This document shows positions 1-6,481 of a stretch of DNA of 64,000 nt, piece by piece (the first letter of the stretch is position 1; the number at the start of each line of letters is the position of its first letter). The notes below the pieces were generated by a model, which was not told the origin of the DNA, did not search any database, and was given only the letters and a program-made list of their open reading frames with translations. Both the position numbers and the translations under genes were made by a program. Source of the DNA: a virus; IMG/VR virus record IMGVR_UViG_3300033150_002410, positions 1-64,000 of that record; one strand, written 5' to 3'.

Positions 1-1
1 C

Positions 2-289
2 AAGGAACTTATTTATATAGGAAGTCAATATCCTATTTGTTCTGTTATGAGAACGAGAAAATTTATAAAAAGAGGGTGGAAAATTAATGCCGGGCAGTAT
101 TTGAAGATGTTATTTCAGGTAAGTGAACTGAATCTTAAAGATATAAATGTTCTTAAAGAACAGCTAATTGGTGTAGATACTACTTATTTCATGATGTTAA
201 TAAATGCATTAGAAAAGAAGATAGAAGATGATAATGCTTTTGAAATTGACACTGAATATATTTGTAGTATTATAGATAAGATTTTTTAA
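2..289 (+). CDS. Hypothetical protein, 3' part only
   Basis: The reading frame is open from the left edge of the window, so this is the C-terminal part of a longer protein. An internal ATG at 47 has no Shine-Dalgarno sequence before it and is probably not the start. The visible part is basic at first (RTRKFIKRGWK) and then acidic and helical; I recognise no motif. It lies directly upstream of the Y-RNA-like element and the TROVE gene, but nothing in it shows a link to them. Confidence 0.55.
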   Translation, partial: KELIYIGSQYPICSVMRTRKFIKRGWKINAGQYLKMLFQVSELNLKDINVLKEQLIGVDTTYFMMLINALEKKIEDDNAFEIDTEYICSIIDKIF

Positions 290-296
290 GTTGATT

Positions 297-360
297 TCGG
301 GCCGTGATTGTAGGATTATCTTGTCATAAAGATATTCCCCTACAATGTTTATTTGCCCGA
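297..360 (+). ncRNA. Y-RNA-like hairpin upstream of the TROVE gene
   Basis: Seen: an outer stem TCGGGC (297-302) pairs with GCCCGA (355-360). An asymmetric internal loop follows (CGTG on the 5' side, GTTTATTT on the 3' side). An inner stem ATTGTAGG (307-314) pairs exactly with CCTACAAT (339-346), and a small ATCTT/AAGAT hairpin closes the top. Known: Y RNAs bind Ro60/Rsr through a basal stem that carries a short GG-CCG 5' strand and a UUG-containing 3' strand with a bulge and internal loop; this element shows the same layout and similar letters. The next gene is a TROVE protein, the Y RNA partner. Inference: this is the phage Y RNA. It has no promoter of its own that I can see. Confidence 0.55.
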
Positions 361-375
361 TATTTCAGGAAATTA

Positions 376-443
376 AGCGGGTCGGAGTTCGAGATTTATC
401 AATAGTTACCGACTTAACTATTCTCGGACAAACCTAACCCGTT
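376..443 (+). ncRNA. Possible tRNA-like fold between Y-like RNA and TROVE gene
   Basis: A 7-bp acceptor-like stem, AGCGGGT (376-382) with ACCCGTT (437-443), encloses CGAG (390-393) / CTCG (423-426). Stacked on that is a perfect 8-bp stem AATAGTTA (401-408) / TAACTATT (415-422). The six-base loop CCGACT can also pair with GTCGG at 381-385, a possible pseudoknot that would compete with the outer stem. Some bacterial Y RNAs (YrlA) carry a tRNA-mimicking module, and this may be its counterpart, although here it lies 3' of the Ro-binding stem rather than inside it. It could instead be a translational control structure, since it ends about 10 bases before the TROVE ribosome binding site. Confidence 0.35.
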
Positions 444-466
444 ATAAATTTATGGAGGAATATAAA

Positions 467-2041
467 ATGAATTACAGAGAGCATTTTAATATTAGAAAGG
501 TTTCGCAGAGTGAGCCTATACCGGGAAAGGAAATGGTTCGTAATAATGCTGGGGGTTATACTTTCAAAGTGGATGTTTGGAAGAAATTACATCGCTTCCT
601 GATTCTCGGTTCGGAGGGAGGTACTTATTATGTTTCTGAAAAGAAACTGACTGTAGATAGTGCAAAGACAGCTTTGTCTTGTATAGAAGAAGACTGGCTG
701 AGAGTAATAGATATGGTACTGGATATTAGTGAATCAGGAAAGGCTCCAAAGAATGATCCGGCTCTTTTTGTCCTGGCTATGTGTTCGTCTGCTGCAGATG
801 AAAAGGTAAGAAAGAAGGCTTTGGAAGTTCTTCCTAGGGTAGCTAGGATTGGTACTCATCTTTTCCACTTTGCAGAATATGTCGAAGGCTTCCGGGGATG
901 GGGAAGATCCCTTAGACGAGCAGTTGCAAATTGGTACTTGGATAAATCTGTAGATGACTTATCTTATCAGCTTATAAAGTATCAAAGCAGAGACGGCTGG
1001 AGCCATAAAGATTTACTGCGTCTTTCACATCCAAAGACAAAGGAAGAAGAAAAGAACAATGTTTTCCGTTGGGTGACGAAAGGAGATGTTTCTCTGACTG
1101 AGTTGCCACTGCTTACATACGCTCACGAAAAGGCAAAGAAAGCAACTACTTCAGAAGAGATTATTTCTTTGATTGAGAAATATAGTCTCCCTTGGGAAGC
1201 TATACCTACTCAATGGTTGAAGAATGCTGACGTGTGGATATCTTTGTTACCCAAACTTCCTCTTACTGCAACAATAAGAAATCTAGGAAGAATGTCTTCC
1301 TTAGGGATTTTAAATCCTTTAATGGCAGGTGAGGAACTTGTTATAAAAAAGCTTAACAAGGAATACATCCATAAGTCCAGGTTGCATCCTTTGTCAATAT
1401 TGATAGCCTTGAAGACGTATAAAAGGGGTCATGGTTTGAAAGGTAATTTGACATGGACACCTAATGGCAGAATAGTGGATGCTTTGGATGAAGCTTTTTA
1501 TTTAGCATTTGATAATGTAGAGGCTTCTGGAAAAAGGATTATGTTTGCTCTTGATGTATCAGGATCAATGAGTTGGGGTACTATTGCTGGTTTACCTATT
1601 ACTCCGAAAGAAGCATCAGCTGCAATGGCTCTTATATCTGCAAAGGTCGAACCAAATTATATGACGTTTGCCTTTAGTAATGAGTTTGTACCTGTAGATA
1701 TTTCACCTCGACAAAGGCTTGATGATGTGATAAGGAAAATGAAAGAGATAGGTTTTGGTGGCACGGATTGTGCTCTTCCTATGATATATGCATTAAAGAA
1801 TGAGATACCTGTGGATGTATTTGTAGTCTATACTGATAATGAAACATGGGTTGGAGAAACGCATCCTGTCCAAGCTTTAAATGAGTATAGACAGAAGATG
1901 AATATTCCTGCAAAGTTAATAGTTGTAGGGATGATGGCAACGGATTTTAGTATAGCAGATCCAGACGATGGGGGGATGCTTGATGTAGTGGGTTTTGATA
2001 TAGCAACCCCGCAAATAATGCATGATTTTATTCTACAATAA
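467..2041 (+). CDS. rsr: TROVE / Ro60-like RNA-binding protein (Rsr)
   Basis: A 524-aa ring protein of the Ro60/TROVE family, expected to bind Y RNA on its outer face and RNA 3' ends through its central hole. The N-terminal two thirds are alpha-helical (HEAT-like). The C-terminal third is a von Willebrand A domain with an intact metal site: DVSGSM at residues 363-368, Thr433 in FGGTD and Asp457 in YTDNE. An earlier in-frame ATG at 452 overlaps the GGAGG at 454-458, so ATG 467, eight bases after it, is taken as the start. The length fits the family. Known roles in bacteria are RNA quality control, and rRNA degradation together with PNPase. The upstream Y-RNA-like hairpin supports the call. A role for it in phage infection is not established. 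Confidence 0.9.
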   Translation: MNYREHFNIRKVSQSEPIPGKEMVRNNAGGYTFKVDVWKKLHRFLILGSEGGTYYVSEKKLTVDSAKTALSCIEEDWLRVIDMVLDISESGKAPKNDPALFVLAMCSSAADEKVRKKALEVLPRVARIGTHLFHFAEYVEGFRGWGRSLRRAVANWYLDKSVDDLSYQLIKYQSRDGWSHKDLLRLSHPKTKEEEKNNVFRWVTKGDVSLTELPLLTYAHEKAKKATTSEEIISLIEKYSLPWEAIPTQWLKNADVWISLLPKLPLTATIRNLGRMSSLGILNPLMAGEELVIKKLNKEYIHKSRLHPLSILIALKTYKRGHGLKGNLTWTPNGRIVDALDEAFYLAFDNVEASGKRIMFALDVSGSMSWGTIAGLPITPKEASAAMALISAKVEPNYMTFAFSNEFVPVDISPRQRLDDVIRKMKEIGFGGTDCALPMIYALKNEIPVDVFVVYTDNETWVGETHPVQALNEYRQKMNIPAKLIVVGMMATDFSIADPDDGGMLDVVGFDIATPQIMHDFILQ

Positions 2042-2060
2042 GATTAGAGGGCAGAATATT

Positions 2061-2462
2061 ATGACCATAGAAGAAGCTGAAAGATATCTTGGAATAAAAA
2101 TATTGGATAGGTTTAGAAATAATAATTTCTCTTTTGAACAAGCCAAAAAACTTTTAGATAATATAAAAAAAGATGTTCAGAAAATATTCAGAGAGAAAGC
2201 GAAAAAATTACATCCTGATATTTGTGGTAAACCTCATGAGGAAATGTCTCTTTTGATAGAAGCAAGGGATTGTTTATTGAGATTATGTATAGAAAGAAAA
2301 AATGTGACTGTACGTCCACCAATTGTTCGGATATGTGTGCATAAAACTCCTTTGAGGGGGTTTTTTGGTAATGCACGTCCACCAATTGTTCAGATATGTA
2401 TACACAAGACTCCTCTGAGAGATTTTTTTGATACTGCTACTAGCGATTACTATTATGTATAA
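2061..2462 (+). CDS. Small J-domain (DnaJ-like) protein with C-terminal tandem repeat
   Basis: 133 aa. The start at 2061 is chosen because AGAGGG precedes it; the frame is also open further upstream, inside the TROVE gene end. Residues of about 40-75 resemble helices II-III of a J domain, with the diagnostic HPD tripeptide in KKLHPDICG. J domains recruit and stimulate DnaK/Hsp70. No Gly/Phe linker or zinc domain follows. The C-terminus instead carries two near-identical 21-residue units beginning RPPIV and containing HKTPLR. Its place just after the TROVE gene suggests co-expression. It may redirect host DnaK to phage proteins or RNPs; the partner is unknown. Confidence 0.6.
   Translation: MTIEEAERYLGIKILDRFRNNNFSFEQAKKLLDNIKKDVQKIFREKAKKLHPDICGKPHEEMSLLIEARDCLLRLCIERKNVTVRPPIVRICVHKTPLRGFFGNARPPIVQICIHKTPLRDFFDTATSDYYYV
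2313..2438 (+). repeat. Two tandem 63-bp coding repeats in the J-domain gene
   Basis: CGTCCACCAATTGTTC occurs at 2313 and again at 2376, exactly 63 bp apart. The surrounding 63-bp units code for 21 residues each with few substitutions (RPPIVRICVHK and RPPIVQICIHK). This is an in-frame duplication that keeps the protein open. Confidence 0.85.
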
Positions 2463-2488
2463 TGAGATAAAAGTTGAGGGTGAAGAAA

Positions 2489-2623
2489 GTGAAGAATAAA
2501 GATGTAAGCTTTTTTCTTATGCCTGCAGGAAAAATGATATCAGAAGATCGATCGACGCCTAGTTTTGTGTTACTGTATAACAAGAGATTAAGAAAAAACT
2601 ATCAGAAAGGAGAAGAAGAATGA
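2489..2623 (+). CDS. Hypothetical 44-aa protein, GTG start
   Basis: A short open frame beginning with GTG and preceded by GAGGG about eight bases upstream. It ends in TGA, which overlaps the ATG of the next gene (ATGA), an arrangement typical of translational coupling. The product is basic and polar (VKNKDVSFFLMPAGK at the start, KGEEE at the end). No motif is recognised. The coupling and ribosome binding site are the only support. Confidence 0.45.
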   Translation: MKNKDVSFFLMPAGKMISEDRSTPSFVLLYNKRLRKNYQKGEEE

Positions 2624-2916
2624 AAAAATACAATATTAATTATAGTACAGTACCAGAATACATGCAACCTGGTCTTAAGCGTTATATTGAAAATGGAATA
2701 AGGCCCGGCGATTTTCTTTATGCTGTATTATGCAATGATCTTGTTGCAGCATATTTAAATGCTGATGACACAAATAGAAAGTATTTAGGTAATTATGCAT
2801 GGTGGCTCATACAAGAGTGCCCCATTGGTGCGTGGGGAGACAAAGATACGGTTGAGAAATGGATGGCTGATGGCGGTTTAGAAGGAATTGAAAAGGGAAT
2901 TAAAGGAGATCTTTAA
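2620..2916 (+). CDS. Conserved phage hypothetical protein, 98 aa
   Basis: Starts at ATG 2620 after AGGAG and overlaps the previous stop by four bases. The sequence VPEYMQPGLKRYIENGIRPG, then FLYAVLCNDL, ADDTNR and CPIGAWG, matches a pattern I recall from many unannotated phage and prophage proteins in which YM..G..RYIE.G..PG and ADD.N are constant. No function is known for these. It has no signal peptide or membrane segment and is probably cytoplasmic. The call as a real, conserved gene is firm; the function is unknown. Confidence 0.75.
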   Translation: MKKYNINYSTVPEYMQPGLKRYIENGIRPGDFLYAVLCNDLVAAYLNADDTNRKYLGNYAWWLIQECPIGAWGDKDTVEKWMADGGLEGIEKGIKGDL

Positions 2917-2934
2917 TATATTTGTAAAATAATT

Positions 2935-3029
2935 AAGGCCTGGCTCCGTTGGAGAAGGGCCTTGAACGTCTGTAGATGGGGGCTTTAGTTGGATGAGCAG
3001 CCGACCGCTCTCGAGGTCGGCACTATTTT
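2935..3029 (+). other. Structured intergenic RNA with tRNA 5'-half look and terminator-like hairpin
   Basis: Three elements follow each other. First, AAGGCC (2935-2940) pairs with GGCCTT (2958-2963) around a CTCC-GTT-GGAG hairpin. Second, GCTT-loop-GAGC (2982-2998) with TTGG in the loop looks like a tRNA D-arm. Third, a perfect 7-bp GC-rich hairpin GCCGACC/GGTCGGC (3000-3021, 8-nt loop) follows and leads into ACTATTTTTA. The third piece could be a weak rho-independent terminator, or a distorted anticodon arm. No T-arm is present, so this is not a complete tRNA. An ATG at 2993 inside it is not used as a start here. Confidence 0.4.
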
Positions 3030-3064
3030 TATGTATAGTAATAGCAAATAAAATAGGAAAATAT

Positions 3065-3340
3065 ATGAAAGAAAGAGATCAGGCAATAATGGAAAAGGTT
3101 CGTGCAAAGCAGATACGTTTGAAGGATGGAGTTTATGTAATTACTAGTTGTCGAGGGTGTGTGTTTCGTGAGAGCAAGCCAGGATTGGGATATACTTATA
3201 ATGTATGTACTTTACTAGAAAATAAACTGATTCCTATGCGTATATGTTATGTAGAAGCTTTTGGAATGTTAGAAGATTGTAGACTAGAAGATTATGATGT
3301 TTCTGGTAGGGGAGAGATAAATTTGCCAACAATATTTTAG
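3065..3340 (+). CDS. Hypothetical Cys-containing protein, 91 aa
   Basis: The frame is open from 2993, but that ATG lies inside the GC-rich hairpin. ATG 3065 follows an AGGAAA and begins a more typical sequence (MKERDQAIMEKV). The product has five cysteines (SCRGC, NVC, RIC, EDC), spaced as in small zinc-binding or redox-sensitive proteins, though the pattern is not a standard ribbon. No signal peptide is seen. It is transcribed with the methyltransferase genes downstream. Confidence 0.5.
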   Translation: MKERDQAIMEKVRAKQIRLKDGVYVITSCRGCVFRESKPGLGYTYNVCTLLENKLIPMRICYVEAFGMLEDCRLEDYDVSGRGEINLPTIF

Positions 3341-3363
3341 TATAATATTTATTGAGGTGTGTA

Positions 3364-3528
3364 ATGATAATTAATGTCGAAGTAAAAACAATTACTATGC
3401 AGTATGGACTGATAAAAGAAATAGTCCGCTATGAAGATACTCTGGAAGAAACAGGTACTCGAGTATATGTTATTCATTATGTAGAGAAACCTGCTGCACC
3501 ATATATTGTACCTAAGACGACAGGATAA
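3364..3528 (+). CDS. Hypothetical 54-aa protein
   Basis: ATG 3364 follows GAGGTG with normal spacing. The frame runs 54 codons to TAA at 3526-3528, three bases before the TTG start of the cytosine methyltransferase, so the two are probably coupled. The product (MIINVEVKTITMQYG at the start) looks like a small beta-rich protein with no known motif. Confidence 0.5.
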   Translation: MIINVEVKTITMQYGLIKEIVRYEDTLEETGTRVYVIHYVEKPAAPYIVPKTTG

Positions 3529-3531
3529 AAA

Positions 3532-4347
3532 TTGAATGTATTAGATATTTTCAGCGGAATAGGAGGAATGGGCCTCGGACTTGAGAGAGCAGGTATGAAA
3601 ATAATAGCTTTTTGTGAAAAAGGCGAAATACAAAAAGAAATACTACGGAGGCATTGGCCAGATGTTCACATCTTTGACGACGCAACAAAAACAGAGGACA
3701 TTGTTTCCAGAATTGGAACACGAACAGATGTTGTCGCTGGCGGGGACCCGTGTCCTATCCGAAGCAGAGCAAGAGGAGATAGGCCGACACAACATCCCGA
3801 CCTCTCCGGATATTTCCTTGCCTTGGTCGGCAGATTGCGGCCAAGGTGGGTGGTCCGCGAAAATGTTCTTGCATCAGATGATACGGACTTTGCGACTGCA
3901 TTGGGAGTGCTCGGATACAGAACGTGTATTATCAGAACAGATGCCGCTGCGATTACGGGTCAGAGCAGGGTGCGGGATTTCATTGTCGGATGTCTTGAAG
4001 CCTCCAGGGAAAGCTTCGGAAAATTCATACAGAAGTTCGAAAATGGTGCGGGGACTTATCCGACGAGTCTTAAAACGAAGCAGGTCATTCCGGCTCTTAC
4101 TACGCACAGAGCACGATACGATTCCCGTGATTGTTACATTTGGGAACCCGAAAACGGCTTACGAATTCTGGACTGTGATGAGCGCACAGCCTTTGCCGGC
4201 TTCCCTGCGGGATGGCTTGATGGAATATCTGAAACAGCATGTGCAAAATTATGTGGGAATGCAATAGTCCCTCAAATTTCTTTTTTGATTGGTTCAGCAA
4301 TAATAAACGCAGAAAAATATCTCAGCTCTATTAGAGAAAGGATTTGA
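3532..4347 (+). CDS. DNA (cytosine-5) methyltransferase
   Basis: 271 aa, starting at TTG 3532 after AGGA. It transfers a methyl group from S-adenosylmethionine to C5 of cytosine in DNA. Motifs in order are I (DIFSGIGGMGLGLERAG), IV with the catalytic Cys (GGDPCPIRS), VI (VRENV), VIII (GQSRVRDF), a short target-recognition region, and X (CGNAIVPQ). All catalytic motifs are present, so the enzyme should be active; its length is at the small end for the family. From about 3690 to 4250 the base composition is clearly more GC-rich than neighbours, which suggests recent acquisition. No restriction enzyme is adjacent, so it probably protects phage DNA. The target site cannot be read. Confidence 0.9.
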   Translation: MNVLDIFSGIGGMGLGLERAGMKIIAFCEKGEIQKEILRRHWPDVHIFDDATKTEDIVSRIGTRTDVVAGGDPCPIRSRARGDRPTQHPDLSGYFLALVGRLRPRWVVRENVLASDDTDFATALGVLGYRTCIIRTDAAAITGQSRVRDFIVGCLEASRESFGKFIQKFENGAGTYPTSLKTKQVIPALTTHRARYDSRDCYIWEPENGLRILDCDERTAFAGFPAGWLDGISETACAKLCGNAIVPQISFLIGSAIINAEKYLSSIRERI

Positions 4348-4436
4348 ATAGTATAAATAAAATTAAGGGCATAAATAAACAGTTGGACGCTTTTATAATT
4401 GGCAATTTTTTAAAAACTATGATAAAGGGATAATTA

Positions 4437-5258
4437 ATGAATAATAAAATACCTTTGAATTATTATGGTGGGAAGTATAGAATATCTAAGAAACTAATTG
4501 AATTATTTCCCCCACATACAACTTATTGTGAGCCTTTTTGTGGTGGGGCTTTTGTTTTTTGGTGTAAACCGAAAAGTAAAGTTGAAATATTAAACGATCA
4601 TGATGAACGTTTGATAGCCCTTTACAGGTGTATGCAAGAAAAATCCGAAGAATTTTTAAGAAGAATTGAATATACTCCTTATAGTGAAGCTGAGCATAGA
4701 AAAGCAAATCAAATTTTAAAAGATTATAAACAATATTCACAAGTAGATGTTGCTTGGGCTATTTTTGTAGGTATAAATCAAAGTTTTTCAGGTAAAATAG
4801 GAGGGGGGTGGGGGAGAAGGAAGAAAAATGAATGTGGTACGTTGAATTTTTTAAACAAGAAAAAAATGTTGCAATAATTTATTAAAAGATTGGAAAGAGT
4901 TTATATTAGTTGTTGTGATGCTATTAAATGCTTGGATTATTGGGATTCTGAGGATACGCTTTTTTATCTAGATCCGCCTTATCCAGGAGCAGAACAAGGT
5001 CATTATTCTGGATATACTGTAGAAGATTTTAATAGATTATGTGAGAGGCTGGATACAATTGAGGGATCGTTCTTATTATCTTGTTATGAAAGAAGTGCAT
5101 TTAAAATTCCTGACAGCTGGGAAAAGTATCAGATAAAAACAGTTAAATCAGCGGGGCTAAATAAATATGAAAGTATAGAAATTGTATACAGAAAAATAAG
5201 TAAGAAGATGAAAAGGCAAGTTTTTTTATATAGAAACAATAATAGACAGAGAGGATAA
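4437..5258 (+). pseudogene. Dam-type (D12) adenine methyltransferase split by in-frame TAA
   Basis: The first part (4437-4877) has the N-terminal D12-class motifs YYGGKYRISKKL and CEPFCGGAFVF. The second part resumes in the same frame and has LFYLDPPYPG, the catalytic DPPY motif. The only break is TAA at 4875-4877; translation through it reads smoothly into RLERVYISCCDAIKCL, the expected continuation. Other genes here end in TAA, so recoding of TAA is unlikely. The options are a nonsense mutation, a sequencing error, or two separately made halves; a TTG at 4890 could restart but has no clear ribosome binding site. An intact enzyme would methylate adenine N6. Confidence 0.75.
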
Positions 5259-5259
5259 A

Positions 5260-5463
5260 ATGTACAGAATAGATAAAATTAAGAAATGTAGTAACTGTGG
5301 AGCTGTAAACAGATACGAATATGTAGAGACGGCTGAAGGGGATAGATTTATAAGATGTACGGTTTGTTTTTATCAGAAGTTAGTATCAACAAATAAAGCA
5401 ACTTCATCAAAGAATATGAGTACTAGTTGGATTTATAAATGGAACGAGTGCGAAGAATTTTAA
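5260..5463 (+). CDS. Small zinc-ribbon protein, 67 aa
   Basis: ATG 5260 follows GAGG. CSNCG at residues 10-14 and CTVC near residue 33 form a two-knuckle zinc ribbon of the kind common in phage accessory regions. No other domain is seen. A role in nucleic acid or protein binding is possible but not shown. Confidence 0.55.
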   Translation: MYRIDKIKKCSNCGAVNRYEYVETAEGDRFIRCTVCFYQKLVSTNKATSSKNMSTSWIYKWNECEEF

Positions 5464-5512
5464 AACGAAGAATTTGTAGAATATTTCTAAAATCTTAATT
5501 TACTACAATCTA

Positions 5513-5541
5513 TTGATTTTTTCCTTCTTTTATTGTATTAT
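5513..5541 (+). promoter_or_regulatory. Sigma-70-like promoter of packaging/head operon
   Basis: TTGATT (5513-5518), a 17-bp spacer and TATTAT (5536-5541). It lies in a short AT-rich gap where the accessory genes end and the packaging genes begin. Transcription would start near 5548-5549, at or next to an ATG at 5549. Confidence 0.6.
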
Positions 5542-5548
5542 ATTCATA

Positions 5549-5794
5549 ATGATACATTTAATGGCTGAGATTTGGCCTTTCGGATTTGAAAAAGGAAAGA
5601 GGGTTATTATCTCTGGTAAAATATTTAATGATGGTACAGGTACGTGGAAAGAAGGTAATTATAAGGCCGTTTTTAAAGTACATACTAGAACCGGGGATAT
5701 TGAGTACAGAACCGGTTTAAAAGGATTTGACAGGTTGAATAAGTCTAGTTTGGAGCTTCTTTATGGTATATTAAAAACTATTTTTGAAAAATAG
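5549..5794 (+). CDS. Hypothetical protein, 81 aa, possibly leaderless
   Basis: Two in-frame ATGs exist, at 5549 and 5561; neither has a Shine-Dalgarno site. The promoter just upstream places the likely transcription start at the first ATG, so translation may be leaderless. The product (AEIWPFGFEKGKRVIIS near its start, ending ELLYGILKTIFEK) is a small probable beta-strand domain. It immediately precedes the terminase small subunit, where phages often carry small packaging accessory proteins or HNH nucleases; no HNH motif is present. Confidence 0.5.
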   Translation: MIHLMAEIWPFGFEKGKRVIISGKIFNDGTGTWKEGNYKAVFKVHTRTGDIEYRTGLKGFDRLNKSSLELLYGILKTIFEK

Positions 5795-5803
5795 GGGGTT
5801 GTT

Positions 5804-6481
5804 TTGCCTAAACAGCAAGTTGGTGTATTAAGAACTAATGTACTTAAGAGAATGGGACTGTCTTTAGAAGAGGCTGATGGATTATCTTTAAGAGAGTTAA
5901 GATTTATAGGCGAGCTTTGCGTTTCCGGATTGAATCATCCAGGTGATGCTTATATTAAGTCGGGATTTGTTGTAGATAGCAAGAGAGAAGCCACAGCCAA
6001 AGCAAAGGAATTGATGGCTGATTCTAAAGTCAGACGAGTCATTGAAAAGTTCATAAATAAAGTTTTGGATCCGTACAGAGAAAGGATAATTTTTCAATTG
6101 ATACAGATTATGGAAAAGAGGGCTTTATGGAATATTAAAGATTTTTTTAATGAAGATGGTTCTGTAAAACCATTAGATCAGATACCGGAAGACTCTTTGT
6201 ATGCAATAGATGGTATTAAAGAAGATTGGAAAGGCAGAGATGCTAATAGAAGAGTAGTCAGTTATACGTTAGCAGATAGAAAAGAAGCATTTGAAATGGT
6301 TCTGAAGTATCTGGAGAAGGGGGAAACAGATACAGCCAGATTAAGTGATGAAGCAAAAACAAAGTTGAACAGGATACTGGAAGTAGCTAAAGCCTCTGCT
6401 GCTTCTGCTGTTGCAGGATATAAAACCGGAATGAAGGACAGGCAGAAAAGAAGAAAACAAAATGAGAACGAGAACAAATAG
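5804..6481 (+). CDS. terS: Terminase small subunit
   Basis: 225 aa, TTG start after GGGGG. Terminase small subunits recognise phage DNA and load the large subunit. The N-terminal part carries the helix-turn-helix typical of the Terminase_2 family (ELRFIGELCVSG, then AYIKSGF and REATAKAKELM). It is followed by VIEKFINKVL and a C-terminal lysine-rich tail that could bind TerL. The position directly before the large subunit, which it overlaps by 20 bases, supports the call. Its size is somewhat longer than the usual 150-180 aa. Confidence 0.8.
   Translation: MPKQQVGVLRTNVLKRMGLSLEEADGLSLRELRFIGELCVSGLNHPGDAYIKSGFVVDSKREATAKAKELMADSKVRRVIEKFINKVLDPYRERIIFQLIQIMEKRALWNIKDFFNEDGSVKPLDQIPEDSLYAIDGIKEDWKGRDANRRVVSYTLADRKEAFEMVLKYLEKGETDTARLSDEAKTKLNRILEVAKASAASAVAGYKTGMKDRQKRRKQNENENK

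Noticed and set aside
2935-3021. A complete tRNA gene
   Set aside because: No T-arm, no matching acceptor 3' strand, and the anticodon-like loop has 8 bases.
3614-4267. 217-codon open frame inside the cytosine methyltransferase gene
   Set aside because: It is a shifted reading of a gene with all its catalytic motifs; the GC-rich stretch simply lacks stops in this frame, and the product shows no motif.
4351-4436. Promoter upstream of the broken Dam gene (TATAAT near 4394)
   Set aside because: No acceptable -35 box at the right distance.
4437-5258. Use of an alternative genetic code in which TAA is sense
   Set aside because: Many clear genes end in TAA, including the TROVE-region and head genes.
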